From NCBI RefSeq assembly GCF_004014715.1, contig NZ_CP034835.1, positions 434,001 through 498,000 on the forward strand: 64,000 bases of DNA. The letters are read 5' to 3'. The DNA comes from Pseudoalteromonas sp. R3. GTDB lineage: Bacteria > Pseudomonadota > Gammaproteobacteria > Enterobacterales > Alteromonadaceae. Below are positions 39,495 to 47,669 of this stretch, in pieces. The notes beneath the pieces were generated by a model. It had not been told where the DNA came from, did not search any database, and worked only from the letters and a program-made list of their open reading frames with translations. The position numbers were made by a program, and so were the translations under genes. How positions within the stretch are numbered: the stretch's first letter is position 1; every line of letters starts with the position of its first letter.

Positions 39495-40517
39495 TTAGCA
39501 CCACCTGGGGTTTAGCAAGGTCCAATGCACCACTTGCTCCAGACGATCAAGCAGGTCCACCTTAGGTGACCAGCCCAATTGTTTCATTTTTTCGCCGCAA
39601 AGGGCATACCTCAAGTCATGCCCCGGCCGTGAGGAATGAAAGTCTACCAATTCATAATGCAAGGGTTTGTTTTGCACTTGTGCAATGATCTGCGCCAGTT
39701 CTAAGTTATTTAACTCCCTGGCGCCAACGATATTGAATTTTGGGCAAAGGGCTTGCTCATAGTCGGTTGCCTCTGACCAGTTGGTATCAACCAGAAACAG
39801 CAGGGCATCGGCAACATCCTGTGCATGAATATAAAAGCGCGATCCCGGGATGGTACAGGTCTTGTCGCTGTGGATCGTGACGGTGTCTCCTTGCTGTATT
39901 TTTCTGATGCTTTGCGGAATAAACTTCTCCGGGTGCTGTCGCTGTCCAAACACATTCATGGTATGGGTGATCACCACGGGTACTTTATACGTGTTGTGGT
40001 AGGCGACGGCGAGCTCTTCGCCCCCGGCTTTGGTTGCTGAGTATGGATTGGTGCTGTTGTAGCGGTCATTTTCTTTGTAGCGTACATCGGCGGGGGCCGG
40101 ACCAAATACTTCGTCTGTACTGAAATAAAAAAACCGTTTTAGACTATCCTGGGTACGGGCAAAGTCCAGAATATTACAGGTGCCCACGACGTTATCCAGC
40201 ACAAAGCTCATCGGGTAGGCAATGCTTCTGTCTACATGAGACCCCGCAGCCAGATGAAAAACATAGTCTACCTGGCCAATTTCCTGAACAATTTGCGGGT
40301 TTAATGCCGCTTTTAAGTCGTGAAACACAATTTTTACCCGCTGTGTCACAGCCGGAGGAAGTTCGCTCAATGCGTCCTGAAGCCGGTTGAGGTTGCCGCT
40401 GTAGTCGAGCCTGTCCAGTGTAGTGATGTGCCAGTCTGTTCGCCGCAGGATTTCCAGCACCAGGTGGTGGGCAATAAATCCGGCACCTCCTGTAATTAAG
40501 ACACGTGTTTCAGCCAT
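39495..40517 (-). CDS. RmlB-like NAD-dependent nucleotide-sugar dehydratase/epimerase
   Basis: The 340-residue short-chain dehydrogenase-type protein has an N-terminal dinucleotide motif GGAGFIAHH (the third glycine of GxxGxxG is Ala16), the catalytic FSTDE (Thr134, Asp135, Glu136) and Tyr159-x3-Lys163 in YSATK. The Thr-Asp-Glu triad is that of dTDP-glucose 4,6-dehydratases, so a 4,6-dehydratase is favoured over a plain 4-epimerase. The nucleotide and sugar are uncertain. It lies alone, not in an O-antigen cluster, and is divergent from the polyproline protein gene. This suggests it supplies a sugar donor for the two glycosyltransferases nearby. Confidence 0.85.
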   Translation of the reverse strand: MAETRVLITGGAGFIAHHLVLEILRRTDWHITTLDRLDYSGNLNRLQDALSELPPAVTQRVKIVFHDLKAALNPQIVQEIGQVDYVFHLAAGSHVDRSIAYPMSFVLDNVVGTCNILDFARTQDSLKRFFYFSTDEVFGPAPADVRYKENDRYNSTNPYSATKAGGEELAVAYHNTYKVPVVITHTMNVFGQRQHPEKFIPQSIRKIQQGDTVTIHSDKTCTIPGSRFYIHAQDVADALLFLVDTNWSEATDYEQALCPKFNIVGARELNNLELAQIIAQVQNKPLHYELVDFHSSRPGHDLRYALCGEKMKQLGWSPKVDLLDRLEQVVHWTLLNPRWC

Positions 40518-40642
40518 AAAAATCGCTCGGTGAATGGGTGATACATTTAACTATAGCTGTTCATAGCGGGTGTACAGAGCAAACCGTTATCGGGAGGCGA
40601 CTAAGTAAATCGACTACGAAGAATATTATTCAGCTTTTTGCA

Positions 40643-40670
40643 TTGAACTTGTCGGATTATTGACCATACT
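40643..40670 (+). promoter_or_regulatory. Possible promoter of the polyproline protein gene
   Basis: TTGAAC (40643-40648) and CATACT (40665-40670) are spaced by 16 bases, about 30 bases ahead of a strong GGGAGGT ribosome-binding site. The match to the sigma-70 consensus is moderate. Confidence 0.35.
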
Positions 40671-40701
40671 GTATGAGTACCCAATTACCCGGGAGGTACT
40701 C

Positions 40702-41145
40702 ATGAATTCTAACCTAACACGTGTTGCAGTGGCCGTGCTTATGGCAACATCGATGCAAGTCGCCGCCAAAGGCGAAAAAATCGATGTGTGTCACCACAGT
40801 CGCTACGATGTACACGTGATCACGGTATCAATGAAAGCGGTAAATAAGCATATTCAGAACCATGGGGATTTTTTACCCTACACACTGTATCAGGACAGTG
40901 ATTATGATGGTTTTGGTAATGCTGATGTCAGTATTCAGAGCTGCGTAGACTACGTGGACGGGTATGTTGATAACGATACCGACCTGGATGATACAGACCC
41001 TAATGTGACTGATCAGCCTGTGGTGACGCCACCACCACCGCCTGCACCTACAGCTATGCCCCCACCACCGCCAACAACATTTGGCAACATACCGCCACCT
41101 CCGCCGCCCACAACCTTTGGCGGGGCACCACCTCCACCGGTATAA
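40702..41145 (+). CDS. Small exported protein with polyproline tail; candidate hydroxylation/glycosylation substrate
   Basis: The 147-residue product starts after GGGAGGT at the ATG at 40702; an upstream in-frame start at 40660 is less likely. It has a signal peptide ending near VAA-KGE. Next is a segment with a Cys-His and His-Gly-Asp pattern (DVCHHS, then ITVSMKAVNKHIQNHGD), known from many bacterial secreted proteins. An aspartate-rich MopE-like stretch follows (DSDYDGFGNAD, DTDLDDTDPN), probably binding metal. The last 40 residues hold 21 prolines in runs of 5, 1, 5, 6 and 4, separated by two TTFG units. It lies between an RmlB-like gene and the prolyl-hydroxylase/glycosyltransferase fusion, making it a plausible substrate. 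That role is inferred, not shown. Confidence 0.75.
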   Translation: MNSNLTRVAVAVLMATSMQVAAKGEKIDVCHHSRYDVHVITVSMKAVNKHIQNHGDFLPYTLYQDSDYDGFGNADVSIQSCVDYVDGYVDNDTDLDDTDPNVTDQPVVTPPPPPAPTAMPPPPPTTFGNIPPPPPPTTFGGAPPPPV

Positions 41146-41188
41146 CATGACAAAGCAAAGCACTGTTCACTGTAATGGTGCTTTCTTA

Positions 41189-43993
41189 TTATTGCGTTTT
41201 AGTAAATGGTTTTTCTCTGAACCAGGCACTGATAATGTATTTGAATCCCGACTCAACCGGCTGGCCGCAGTGGTAGGTGTATTGGTTAGGTTTCCCCAGT
41301 GGCGACAAGTTGTTCCAGCACAGGGCCATGCCGGTGCGGGGCATGACCGTAATATCCAGCTGGGTAAAATGCGTGTTTCCACCTGTAAAGTTATCGTTTA
41401 AATAGACAACGCACGTCCAGGTCCGCTGGCCGACACTGTCGATGCATTTTTGGTAGCTGGGGGATGACTCATGAAAGAAATCACAGTGAACTTTGTACTC
41501 TTGCCCGGTGCCGTAGCGTTGGATCTGTAAAGATTCCAGATACGCGCTATCAATGCCCATCAGGGCACTGATTTTGCCTTTTATTCTGTCATTTTCCTGC
41601 TCGCTTATCTGCTCCAGACAGGCGGTGCAGGAGGTGCGATAACCCTGGTTACTGTCTCCCTGCTGGTCAACCACAGTTGAGGGCTGAAAGTGGCCTTCTA
41701 AACTGGTTATTAAAGATTGGCATTCCTGCTCAGAAAAGGCGCCCTCAAGACGGTAGATTTGTGCGCGTACATCTGCAATGCGGATGCTGGCGGGGTTTTG
41801 TGTGATGGCGATGTTGGCAAAGGCAAAATAAAGGCTCGGTTTGGTGGGTGTGCTTTCACGCAGGCTGGCATCTTCTATTTGTTCTGTCTTTACCTTAGGT
41901 TTAAACCCATACATGGCTTTTTCGGCCATTTCCATAGAGTAGCCAGATTCAATCAGATCTCTGTATACCTGTGCCTTGCTTTCACCGGCCTGGAGCCTTT
42001 GGCTTACCCATTCAATTAAGTCAATAGAGGGGTTGATGTTAACCTGGGCATACCGCTGTCTGTTGTCTGCTCTTTGTTGATTTGTCGGTAAAACGCTGGG
42101 CAAAGCCAGTCGAGTGCGTTGTTTGTCAAAGCGCTTAAACTGTGGGATTTGAAAATGAGAAAGTTCAGAGGGATCGGTTTGCGCTGTTTCCAGACACAGC
42201 GGCAGCGTGCTGAGCGCCAGATCATCGGGCGTAATGGCAAGCGGGTGGGCTGAGGTTAACCAGCTGACCAGGTGCGTTGTTTGAGCTTGGCTTAAATGGG
42301 ATGTCCGGAGTATGCCTTCGGTGAGTATTATTGATAAAGCCTGTATGGTAGAGAGCCTGGTTGATGACAAAGAAGGAGTAGCAATAATAAGTTGATCAAC
42401 CTGGTAGTCAGTCTGTTCATCACAGGCGATGGACTCATAAATATGATGCAACTGGTCATTAAAATAGGTACTGGTAATGGGTCGAGTGTGACGCGTTTTA
42501 CTCTGTTGTGCGTTACAAATGTGGGGAGTACTAACCGCCCGTACGCTTTTATCGCTGGTTATTTTAAAGCGCCCATGACTGAGGACCTCAACTTGCGGCG
42601 AGCTCAGTGTTTCTAAACTGTGTGAGCAGAGACTGGATTCCTGGCTGCAAATGGCAATTATTTGCGTCTTTACCCTCAGTAATAAGCCGCTGAGATAGGT
42701 ATCATGGCGGGTTATTGATCCTCTGAGTGTTTGCAGTAACTCGATTACACGGTAAAGGGCCTGATCTGCATAGAGTAATTCGGCATCCTGTTGCTTATCA
42801 AGATACACACTATAAAACTCCCGCTCTTCACGGATCTCTATAAGATGATCCCAGTTAACAGGCCACTCGGACTGTAGTTGTGCAAAGATACGTTTAATAT
42901 CATTGCGTAGCGTATCCTGCTCAATTATCACCACAATTACCTGGCCTTCGTATTCAAGCCAGAGGGGGTCGCGCCAGTCGCGTAGTAAGCCTTCCTGGCT
43001 GAAGTTTGCAGTGATAGCGTGTATGTCGGCTTTGGCATGGGCCACATCGGTCCCATACTGACGATGCAACGTGAGCGCGATGTCGGATAGTGATTGGTTT
43101 GTTTGCAGCCCTTGCCAGATGGTGCTTGCTAAGGGGTCGAGTAAAAACCAGGTGTCGTGAAGTGGGCTGTTAATAAACACCTGTTCATCAATCTGGAAAC
43201 CCTGTGTGACAGGGCACGTGTTTGGCTGCGCCTCGGGCACATACTGTGGCGCTGGTGAGCGGGTTGGAATACTGGCACACCGACTGAGTGCAACATAATC
43301 TCTTTGCCAGCGCGGTTTAAGCTGTACATCTCCCAGCGGTATTTGCCCCGAGACGGCCAACTGATTAACAATATAGCCGGCATGATCGCTGATACTGGCG
43401 CAGTTGCCGCCAACTTCAGAAGCATGAAAAGCGCCGGATGACTGCCAGCGATAGACATAAAATATATCTTTCTGGGGCAATGTTTGAGTGTGTTTTTCGC
43501 CACCCAGCGAACGAAACAGCGCTAAATCAATCGCACTGACATCATGTTCTAAATAGCCGCCAATTTGCTGCCATACAGTACGGTCAATCGCCAGGTTACA
43601 CTGGTAGAGGTTTTCAGAATATTCAAGTTCATGGTCGCTGTTTTCCAGCCAAGCCTGGCGGGTGTGGAAAACACCATCACGGATCTGCGCGGCACTTACG
43701 CTGAGCCGCCAGGGCAGATAAATGTCATCGTCCTCCCAGGGCATTAAGATGTCACCTGTGCAGTAACTGGCAGCCAGATTGAACTTTTTACCCAGAGGAA
43801 CAACGCGGGTCGGCAGGTTGATGACAGTCACTTTCGGGTGTTCGAACAGTAAACGGTGCCCGCTGAAGTCATTGAGTACAATCAGCTCTTTTTCGCCTGC
43901 ATAATCCTGGCGCAGAAACGATTCAATGGCCTCTTCCAGTAAGTGTGGGCGGCCAAAGGTACAGCAAAAGCAGGAAATCTTAGGTAATAACAT
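41189..43993 (-). CDS. Fusion: GT2 glycosyltransferase, PqqD-like domain, prolyl 4-hydroxylase-type dioxygenase
   Basis: The 934-residue cytoplasmic protein has no signal peptide. Residues 1-200 form a family-2 glycosyltransferase domain (ISCFCCTFGRPHLLEEAIES; acidic motif EDDD ending at Asp90). Residues about 265-340 resemble PqqD, a peptide-binding RiPP recognition element (FLLDPLASTIWQGL, QEGLL). Residues about 340-600 weakly resemble PqqD-linked HprK-like kinases but lack a P-loop. Residues 740-930 are a 2-oxoglutarate/Fe(II) dioxygenase of prolyl 4-hydroxylase type, with metal ligands His836, Asp838 and His908 and 2-oxoglutarate-binding Lys918. It starts 9 bases after the GT60-like gene and is convergent with the polyproline protein gene. 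A combined proline-hydroxylating and glycosylating enzyme is inferred. The middle region is unassigned. Confidence 0.8.
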   Translation of the reverse strand: MLLPKISCFCCTFGRPHLLEEAIESFLRQDYAGEKELIVLNDFSGHRLLFEHPKVTVINLPTRVVPLGKKFNLAASYCTGDILMPWEDDDIYLPWRLSVSAAQIRDGVFHTRQAWLENSDHELEYSENLYQCNLAIDRTVWQQIGGYLEHDVSAIDLALFRSLGGEKHTQTLPQKDIFYVYRWQSSGAFHASEVGGNCASISDHAGYIVNQLAVSGQIPLGDVQLKPRWQRDYVALSRCASIPTRSPAPQYVPEAQPNTCPVTQGFQIDEQVFINSPLHDTWFLLDPLASTIWQGLQTNQSLSDIALTLHRQYGTDVAHAKADIHAITANFSQEGLLRDWRDPLWLEYEGQVIVVIIEQDTLRNDIKRIFAQLQSEWPVNWDHLIEIREEREFYSVYLDKQQDAELLYADQALYRVIELLQTLRGSITRHDTYLSGLLLRVKTQIIAICSQESSLCSHSLETLSSPQVEVLSHGRFKITSDKSVRAVSTPHICNAQQSKTRHTRPITSTYFNDQLHHIYESIACDEQTDYQVDQLIIATPSLSSTRLSTIQALSIILTEGILRTSHLSQAQTTHLVSWLTSAHPLAITPDDLALSTLPLCLETAQTDPSELSHFQIPQFKRFDKQRTRLALPSVLPTNQQRADNRQRYAQVNINPSIDLIEWVSQRLQAGESKAQVYRDLIESGYSMEMAEKAMYGFKPKVKTEQIEDASLRESTPTKPSLYFAFANIAITQNPASIRIADVRAQIYRLEGAFSEQECQSLITSLEGHFQPSTVVDQQGDSNQGYRTSCTACLEQISEQENDRIKGKISALMGIDSAYLESLQIQRYGTGQEYKVHCDFFHESSPSYQKCIDSVGQRTWTCVVYLNDNFTGGNTHFTQLDITVMPRTGMALCWNNLSPLGKPNQYTYHCGQPVESGFKYIISAWFREKPFTKTQ

Positions 43994-44002
43994 AGTGTTC
44001 CT

Positions 44003-44941
44003 CTAACGCGTTACCTGGGTATCTTTGGTCTGGGGGTAAAGCTCGCCATCCCGGTATTCGAGTGCCAGCAAAGACAGGTATTGCGAGGCTGTCCGGGCCT
44101 TGCCCAGCGGGAAGTTCTGGACAGGAAAGCTGTCATGGGCCGGGTCAAACGTGTGTTCAATCAATGCACGCAGGCGGATCTGCGCGCGGGTATTCAGCGC
44201 TACCCATTTAGCGTCGTCATTCCAGTGTACATGCTGATCGAACACCGGTTTTTCTTTGCCGTACTGGTGTAATACCAAGTGCTGAGACGGAATAAAGCAA
44301 TCGTATCCTAAGGTCCAGAGTTTCAGAGAATGAGTAAATTCTTCCTGATTAAAGTACATGATGGGATCGATCGGTAAGTCGTGATTGAGCTGACCTTGTG
44401 CGAAGTAAAAACCGCAGGCACACAAGTGGCTGGCAATGGGTTCTTTATGTGGTGTTGCGTCAGTGTCAAAAAAAGGCTCGAAACGGACACTGCCATCCAA
44501 GACCGGCCCCACTTTTAATCGGGCAATGGGCGTATCTGCGAGGGATGTCTGCGCCTGAAAAGGGGCTGGATAGGTGGTTAGCACGGGTTTGTTACTCGGG
44601 CAAAGTGCTAACTCTTCTATCATGAGCCTGTCCCAGTCAGCAACGAATCGGGTGTGGCTGTCTATGGAGAGCACAAAATCTTCGTCACGATATAAATTTT
44701 GCGCCACATGGCGCGCCCAGCACACGCCTTGCGCCTGCTCGACAGGCACCGCAACCAGTCTGATATCTGCATCAAGTTCAGTGGGAAACAACAAGTATTC
44801 ATCCAGCCCGGGGATATACTGCCAGCAGACACCGAAAACAAGTCGCTGTGGGTTGCTCGCATTATCGATGGCGCTCCTTATGGTGGCCAGTAATTCAGGA
44901 TCCCGATAGGCCGCAATTTGCACGAAAATAGACGCATTCAT
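44003..44941 (-). CDS. GT60-family (Skp1 GlcNAc-transferase-like) glycosyltransferase
   Basis: From the ATG at 44941 the product is 312 residues; an upstream start at 45091 adds 50 residues unlike the family. It begins IFVQIAAYRDPELLATI and contains FGVCWQ, QGVCWARHVAQNLY and FVLSIDSHTRFVADWD (Asp94, His96), the hallmarks of Pfam GlcNAc family PF11397, CAZy GT60. In Dictyostelium and Toxoplasma this family adds GlcNAc to a hydroxyproline on Skp1. Here it is directly upstream of a gene carrying a prolyl 4-hydroxylase domain, so the same chemistry is plausible in a bacterium. The donor sugar is not certain, and no signal peptide is present. Confidence 0.85.
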   Translation of the reverse strand: MNASIFVQIAAYRDPELLATIRSAIDNASNPQRLVFGVCWQYIPGLDEYLLFPTELDADIRLVAVPVEQAQGVCWARHVAQNLYRDEDFVLSIDSHTRFVADWDRLMIEELALCPSNKPVLTTYPAPFQAQTSLADTPIARLKVGPVLDGSVRFEPFFDTDATPHKEPIASHLCACGFYFAQGQLNHDLPIDPIMYFNQEEFTHSLKLWTLGYDCFIPSQHLVLHQYGKEKPVFDQHVHWNDDAKWVALNTRAQIRLRALIEHTFDPAHDSFPVQNFPLGKARTASQYLSLLALEYRDGELYPQTKDTQVTR

Positions 44942-45236
44942 AACAGAGTTACCCCTAGCTACTGTACATAAAGCGTAGATTAAAAAACCTCTGACATCAC
45001 GATTCTTGTTTGCCCTCAGTCGCCCATGTTCTGCTTGATTGCGCCTGCTACGGGCATTTGAACACTTCTTAACTTGCTTATGGAGTGTCACACTGTGTCG
45101 ATGTAAGGTTATGATAAATTTGGTTTTAATTCTGAAAAGGATAAAGTCAGCGATAAGTCACAGTCAGGCCCAGTTTTTTACCCTGTTATTGATAATGTCA
45201 GGGCTGATATCTACCCATTTATCTGGAGAATATAGA

Positions 45237-46127
45237 ATGAAGCCTCAACAATTTAAGCTACTTTTGTCAGTTTTGGGTTTGCTGCTGTGCAATAACAGTC
45301 ATGCTCAAGGTGTACAGCCCGAGTTGAAGGGTCCTTATTTAGGCCAAAATCCACCCGGGCTTGTGCCAAAAGTGTTTGCCCCTGGAATAGTGTCGACACC
45401 TGAGTGGGGAGATGCAGTGCATTTCGCGCCTGATAAAGAAGTGCTTTATGTGTCCCGGTGGCGGGTGAGCAAAGGGCAGCGCGAAACGACGTCTGTGACA
45501 TTTAAAAGAGTCGCTGAGGGTTGGCAAAAAGTCGAGACCAATCACACCGGTAGAGCGCCATATTACAGCCCGGATGGTCAAATGGTATTTTACGGTAAAG
45601 AATATAAAACGCGCACCTCAGGCGGGTGGTCTGAAATGAAAAAGCTCGGCCCCGCATTTGATGATATCCCTGTGATGGGCCTTAAAATGTCGCTAAAAGG
45701 TACCATAGTGTTTGATGAATTTACCCGCGACGGCAATGGTCTGCTGAGATACTCGAAATGGGGCAAGGGTGAGTGGCAGACGCCAAAAGCATTCAGTAAG
45801 GCAATTAATACCGGTAAGTGGAATGCCCATCCGTTTATCGCGCCCGACGAGTCTTATGTTATGTGGGACGGTGAACGGGAGCAGGGGTTTGGCAGCTCCG
45901 ATCTTTATATCAGTTTCCGTCAGCCTGATGGCTCATGGGGTGAAGCGATTAATTTGGGGGCGCGAGTTAATACGGCCGCTGAAGAAGGAGGACCTCAGGT
46001 GACGCCAGATGGTAAATACTTATTTTTCAACAGAATGGTTAAGCCTAAAGGAGAAGCAGGCGAGGCACAGTCCGACTTGTTCTGGGTTGATGCAAAAATT
46101 ATTGACGATCTCAGATCCGTTGACTGA
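45237..46127 (+). CDS. Exported PD40-repeat protein, paralogue 1
   Basis: The 296-residue protein starts at the ATG at 45237 behind a TGGAGA site; the open frame extends upstream to 45039 without support. A signal peptide ends near SHA-QGV. The mature part carries TolB-like PD40 repeats (YYSPDGQMVFYGKE, FIAPDESYVMWDGE, VTPDGKYLFFNR). The block GPYLGQNPPGLVPKVFAPG is shared with the protein at 51002-51868, so the two are paralogues. TolB-type propellers usually bind proteins or sugars; the ligand here is unknown. It is divergent from the GT60 gene. Confidence 0.8.
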   Translation: MKPQQFKLLLSVLGLLLCNNSHAQGVQPELKGPYLGQNPPGLVPKVFAPGIVSTPEWGDAVHFAPDKEVLYVSRWRVSKGQRETTSVTFKRVAEGWQKVETNHTGRAPYYSPDGQMVFYGKEYKTRTSGGWSEMKKLGPAFDDIPVMGLKMSLKGTIVFDEFTRDGNGLLRYSKWGKGEWQTPKAFSKAINTGKWNAHPFIAPDESYVMWDGEREQGFGSSDLYISFRQPDGSWGEAINLGARVNTAAEEGGPQVTPDGKYLFFNRMVKPKGEAGEAQSDLFWVDAKIIDDLRSVD

Positions 46128-46229
46128 GGCTTTGAATGTTTAACGCTGCGTGAGCGATGACGCCCATCAGGGGCTACTGTGTCGTGCATTTATAACCTGA
46201 AGTAAAAGATATTTGACATTGGTTGGAGT

Positions 46230-46250
46230 TTTGACCAGTATAAGGTCAAA
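46230..46250. promoter_or_regulatory. Palindromic operator overlapping a -10 element upstream of the membrane-protein/XRE pair
   Basis: TTTGACC and GGTCAAA form a perfect 7-bp inverted repeat with a 7-base centre. The centre and right arm contain TATAAG (46239-46244), a likely -10, and a TTGACA lies at 46213-46218. A repressor bound here would block RNA polymerase, so it is the natural candidate for autoregulation by the XRE protein downstream. Confidence 0.6.
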
Positions 46251-46281
46251 TATTTTTTACTTTTAGTTAAGGATGGTAGTC

Positions 46282-46791
46282 ATGACAAGCAATGAAAAAT
46301 TAAAGGTGCTTAAGGCATTGCTCGACTCGCTGAGTTTTCGGGATCTAACCCTGGCTCTGGATTTATTGGTGACGGGCGCCGTGGTTTATTTTTATGCGTC
46401 CAGTTTAATGGCAGCCAGTGCCGAGCAGCTGGCCAGTGGTGTCTGGATATCTCAACTGCTTATCAAAGTTGTGGGTGTTTCGATTGCTTTGTCTATTGTC
46501 AGTCAGCTATTGCTGGAGCTGGTCAGTGATGGTGAAGTCGATCAGCCTATGGATGAACGAGAAAAACAGGTGTCGCTGGTGGGTAATAAATATGCGTTAT
46601 GGACGCTTCAGGCCGGGGTCTGTTTTGCGATTGGTCAATATGCTTTTGAGCAAAACGGTATGGGTATTGCCGAGCGTGCGCCGTTGCCGTTTTTCACGTT
46701 ACACATCATGGTTGGCGCCTTTTTGCTGGCGGAACTGGTTAACTACGCAACTCAGCTGATCAGAAATCGTATGGTGACACCTTATGGCTGA
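46282..46791 (+). CDS. Four-helix membrane protein paired with an XRE regulator
   Basis: The 169-residue product has about four hydrophobic helices (near residues 18-40, 54-80, 105-125 and 135-158) and no conserved catalytic motif. I recognise no named family. The AAGGA site suits the ATG at 46282 rather than the one at 46273. It overlaps the downstream XRE regulator by 8 bases, so the two are translated together. Small polytopic proteins paired with YgzD-like XRE regulators occur widely, but the function is not established. Confidence 0.75.
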   Translation: MTSNEKLKVLKALLDSLSFRDLTLALDLLVTGAVVYFYASSLMAASAEQLASGVWISQLLIKVVGVSIALSIVSQLLLELVSDGEVDQPMDEREKQVSLVGNKYALWTLQAGVCFAIGQYAFEQNGMGIAERAPLPFFTLHIMVGAFLLAELVNYATQLIRNRMVTPYG

Positions 46792-47005
46792 GTGCACTAT
46801 CAAAAACCAAATCAGAACCCTGAGGTTTATGGCGGGTGAGATGACCCAAAAGGAACTGGCAGAGCGCGTTGGTGTGACCCGGCAAACCATCATGGCAATT
46901 GAGGCGGCCAAATACTCTCCGTCACTGGAGGTTGCGTTTAAAATTGCTCAGGTATTTGGCGAGCCGCTGGAATCTGTTTTTCAGTATCAGCATCGTGAGC
47001 TGTGA
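46784..47005 (+). CDS. XRE-family transcriptional regulator, short form
   Basis: The 73-residue protein is almost entirely a helix-turn-helix XRE domain: MTQKELAERVGVTRQTIMAI with recognition helix near TRQTIMAIEA, then SPSLEVAFKIAQVFGEPLE. This matches small YgzD-like regulators. It overlaps the membrane protein gene by 8 bases and probably represses the pair through the palindrome at 46230-46250. Confidence 0.9.
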   Translation: MAECTIKNQIRTLRFMAGEMTQKELAERVGVTRQTIMAIEAAKYSPSLEVAFKIAQVFGEPLESVFQYQHREL

Positions 47006-47156
47006 AAAAAGTCGGTACGTAAACAAAATTAGCTAGGTAAAATGGATGGTTTTCTTGGCACCTTAATTGCATTAACAAAATGTAAATAGCGGGCCTGCTT
47101 AGTTTGCCGTTGAGAGATGACCCGCCTTAATCTCCACCAATGGAAGGATATCATCA

Positions 47157-47624
47157 ATGAACGCAATTAATGCAAGCGCTGGCGCCAGCGCAGCCAGCCA
47201 GGTCTACGCGACACGCGCAACTTACACGGCCGATGAGCAAACCGCTGAGACAACCAAAACAGCAAGTGATACTGTCACGCTCAGTGACAAAGCCAGGCAG
47301 GCACAAAACAAGTGGCAAGAACTTGCAGCCAACTATGATGTACACAATATGTCGGCAAGTGAAATGCGCAGTCTGTCACGAGAGCTGTTTGATGGCGGCT
47401 TTATCGGCACGGGTGAAATGATGGTGATAGGCGCACCGACTGCTATGAATGAAGATCCGCTCAAGAAGCACGATTTACTGAACGATATGCGTCATACCTA
47501 TCAACTATCGTCCGCCATGGGTGGGCACAGCAAAGAGTCCAGTGAGCTGTATCTGAAATCTATTGAAGTGCTCGAAAGGTTAGGCAAAACCCGCCCAATA
47601 CAGCGTTTCGCAAATTTTTCATAA
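47157..47624 (+). CDS. Uncharacterised 155-residue soluble protein
   Basis: The gene has a strong GGAAGGA site 8 bases before its ATG. The N-terminal 35 residues are rich in Ala, Ser and Thr with no hydrophobic signal, then DTVTLSDKARQAQNKWQELA begins a helical region. The phrase TVTLSDKAR also occurs in flagellar-type anti-sigma and related small proteins, but there is no wider resemblance, so I do not assign a function. It stands alone between the XRE pair and the BNR gene. Confidence 0.65.
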   Translation: MNAINASAGASAASQVYATRATYTADEQTAETTKTASDTVTLSDKARQAQNKWQELAANYDVHNMSASEMRSLSRELFDGGFIGTGEMMVIGAPTAMNEDPLKKHDLLNDMRHTYQLSSAMGGHSKESSELYLKSIEVLERLGKTRPIQRFANFS

Positions 47625-47650
47625 AATTGTCCTTTTTAATTAGTGTGTCT

Positions 47651-47669
47651 GTGACGCAAAGTGCGTCAC
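47651..47669. repeat. Inverted repeat after the 155-residue gene
   Basis: GTGACGCA and TGCGTCAC form a perfect 8-bp stem with an AAG loop, 26 bases after the stop. No T-tract directly follows, so it may be a weak terminator or protein site. Nothing else is visible up to 47880. Confidence 0.55.

Noticed and set aside
41000..41145. CCACCACC-type repeats as a DNA satellite
   Set aside because: They are in frame and encode the polyproline tail with mixed proline codons.
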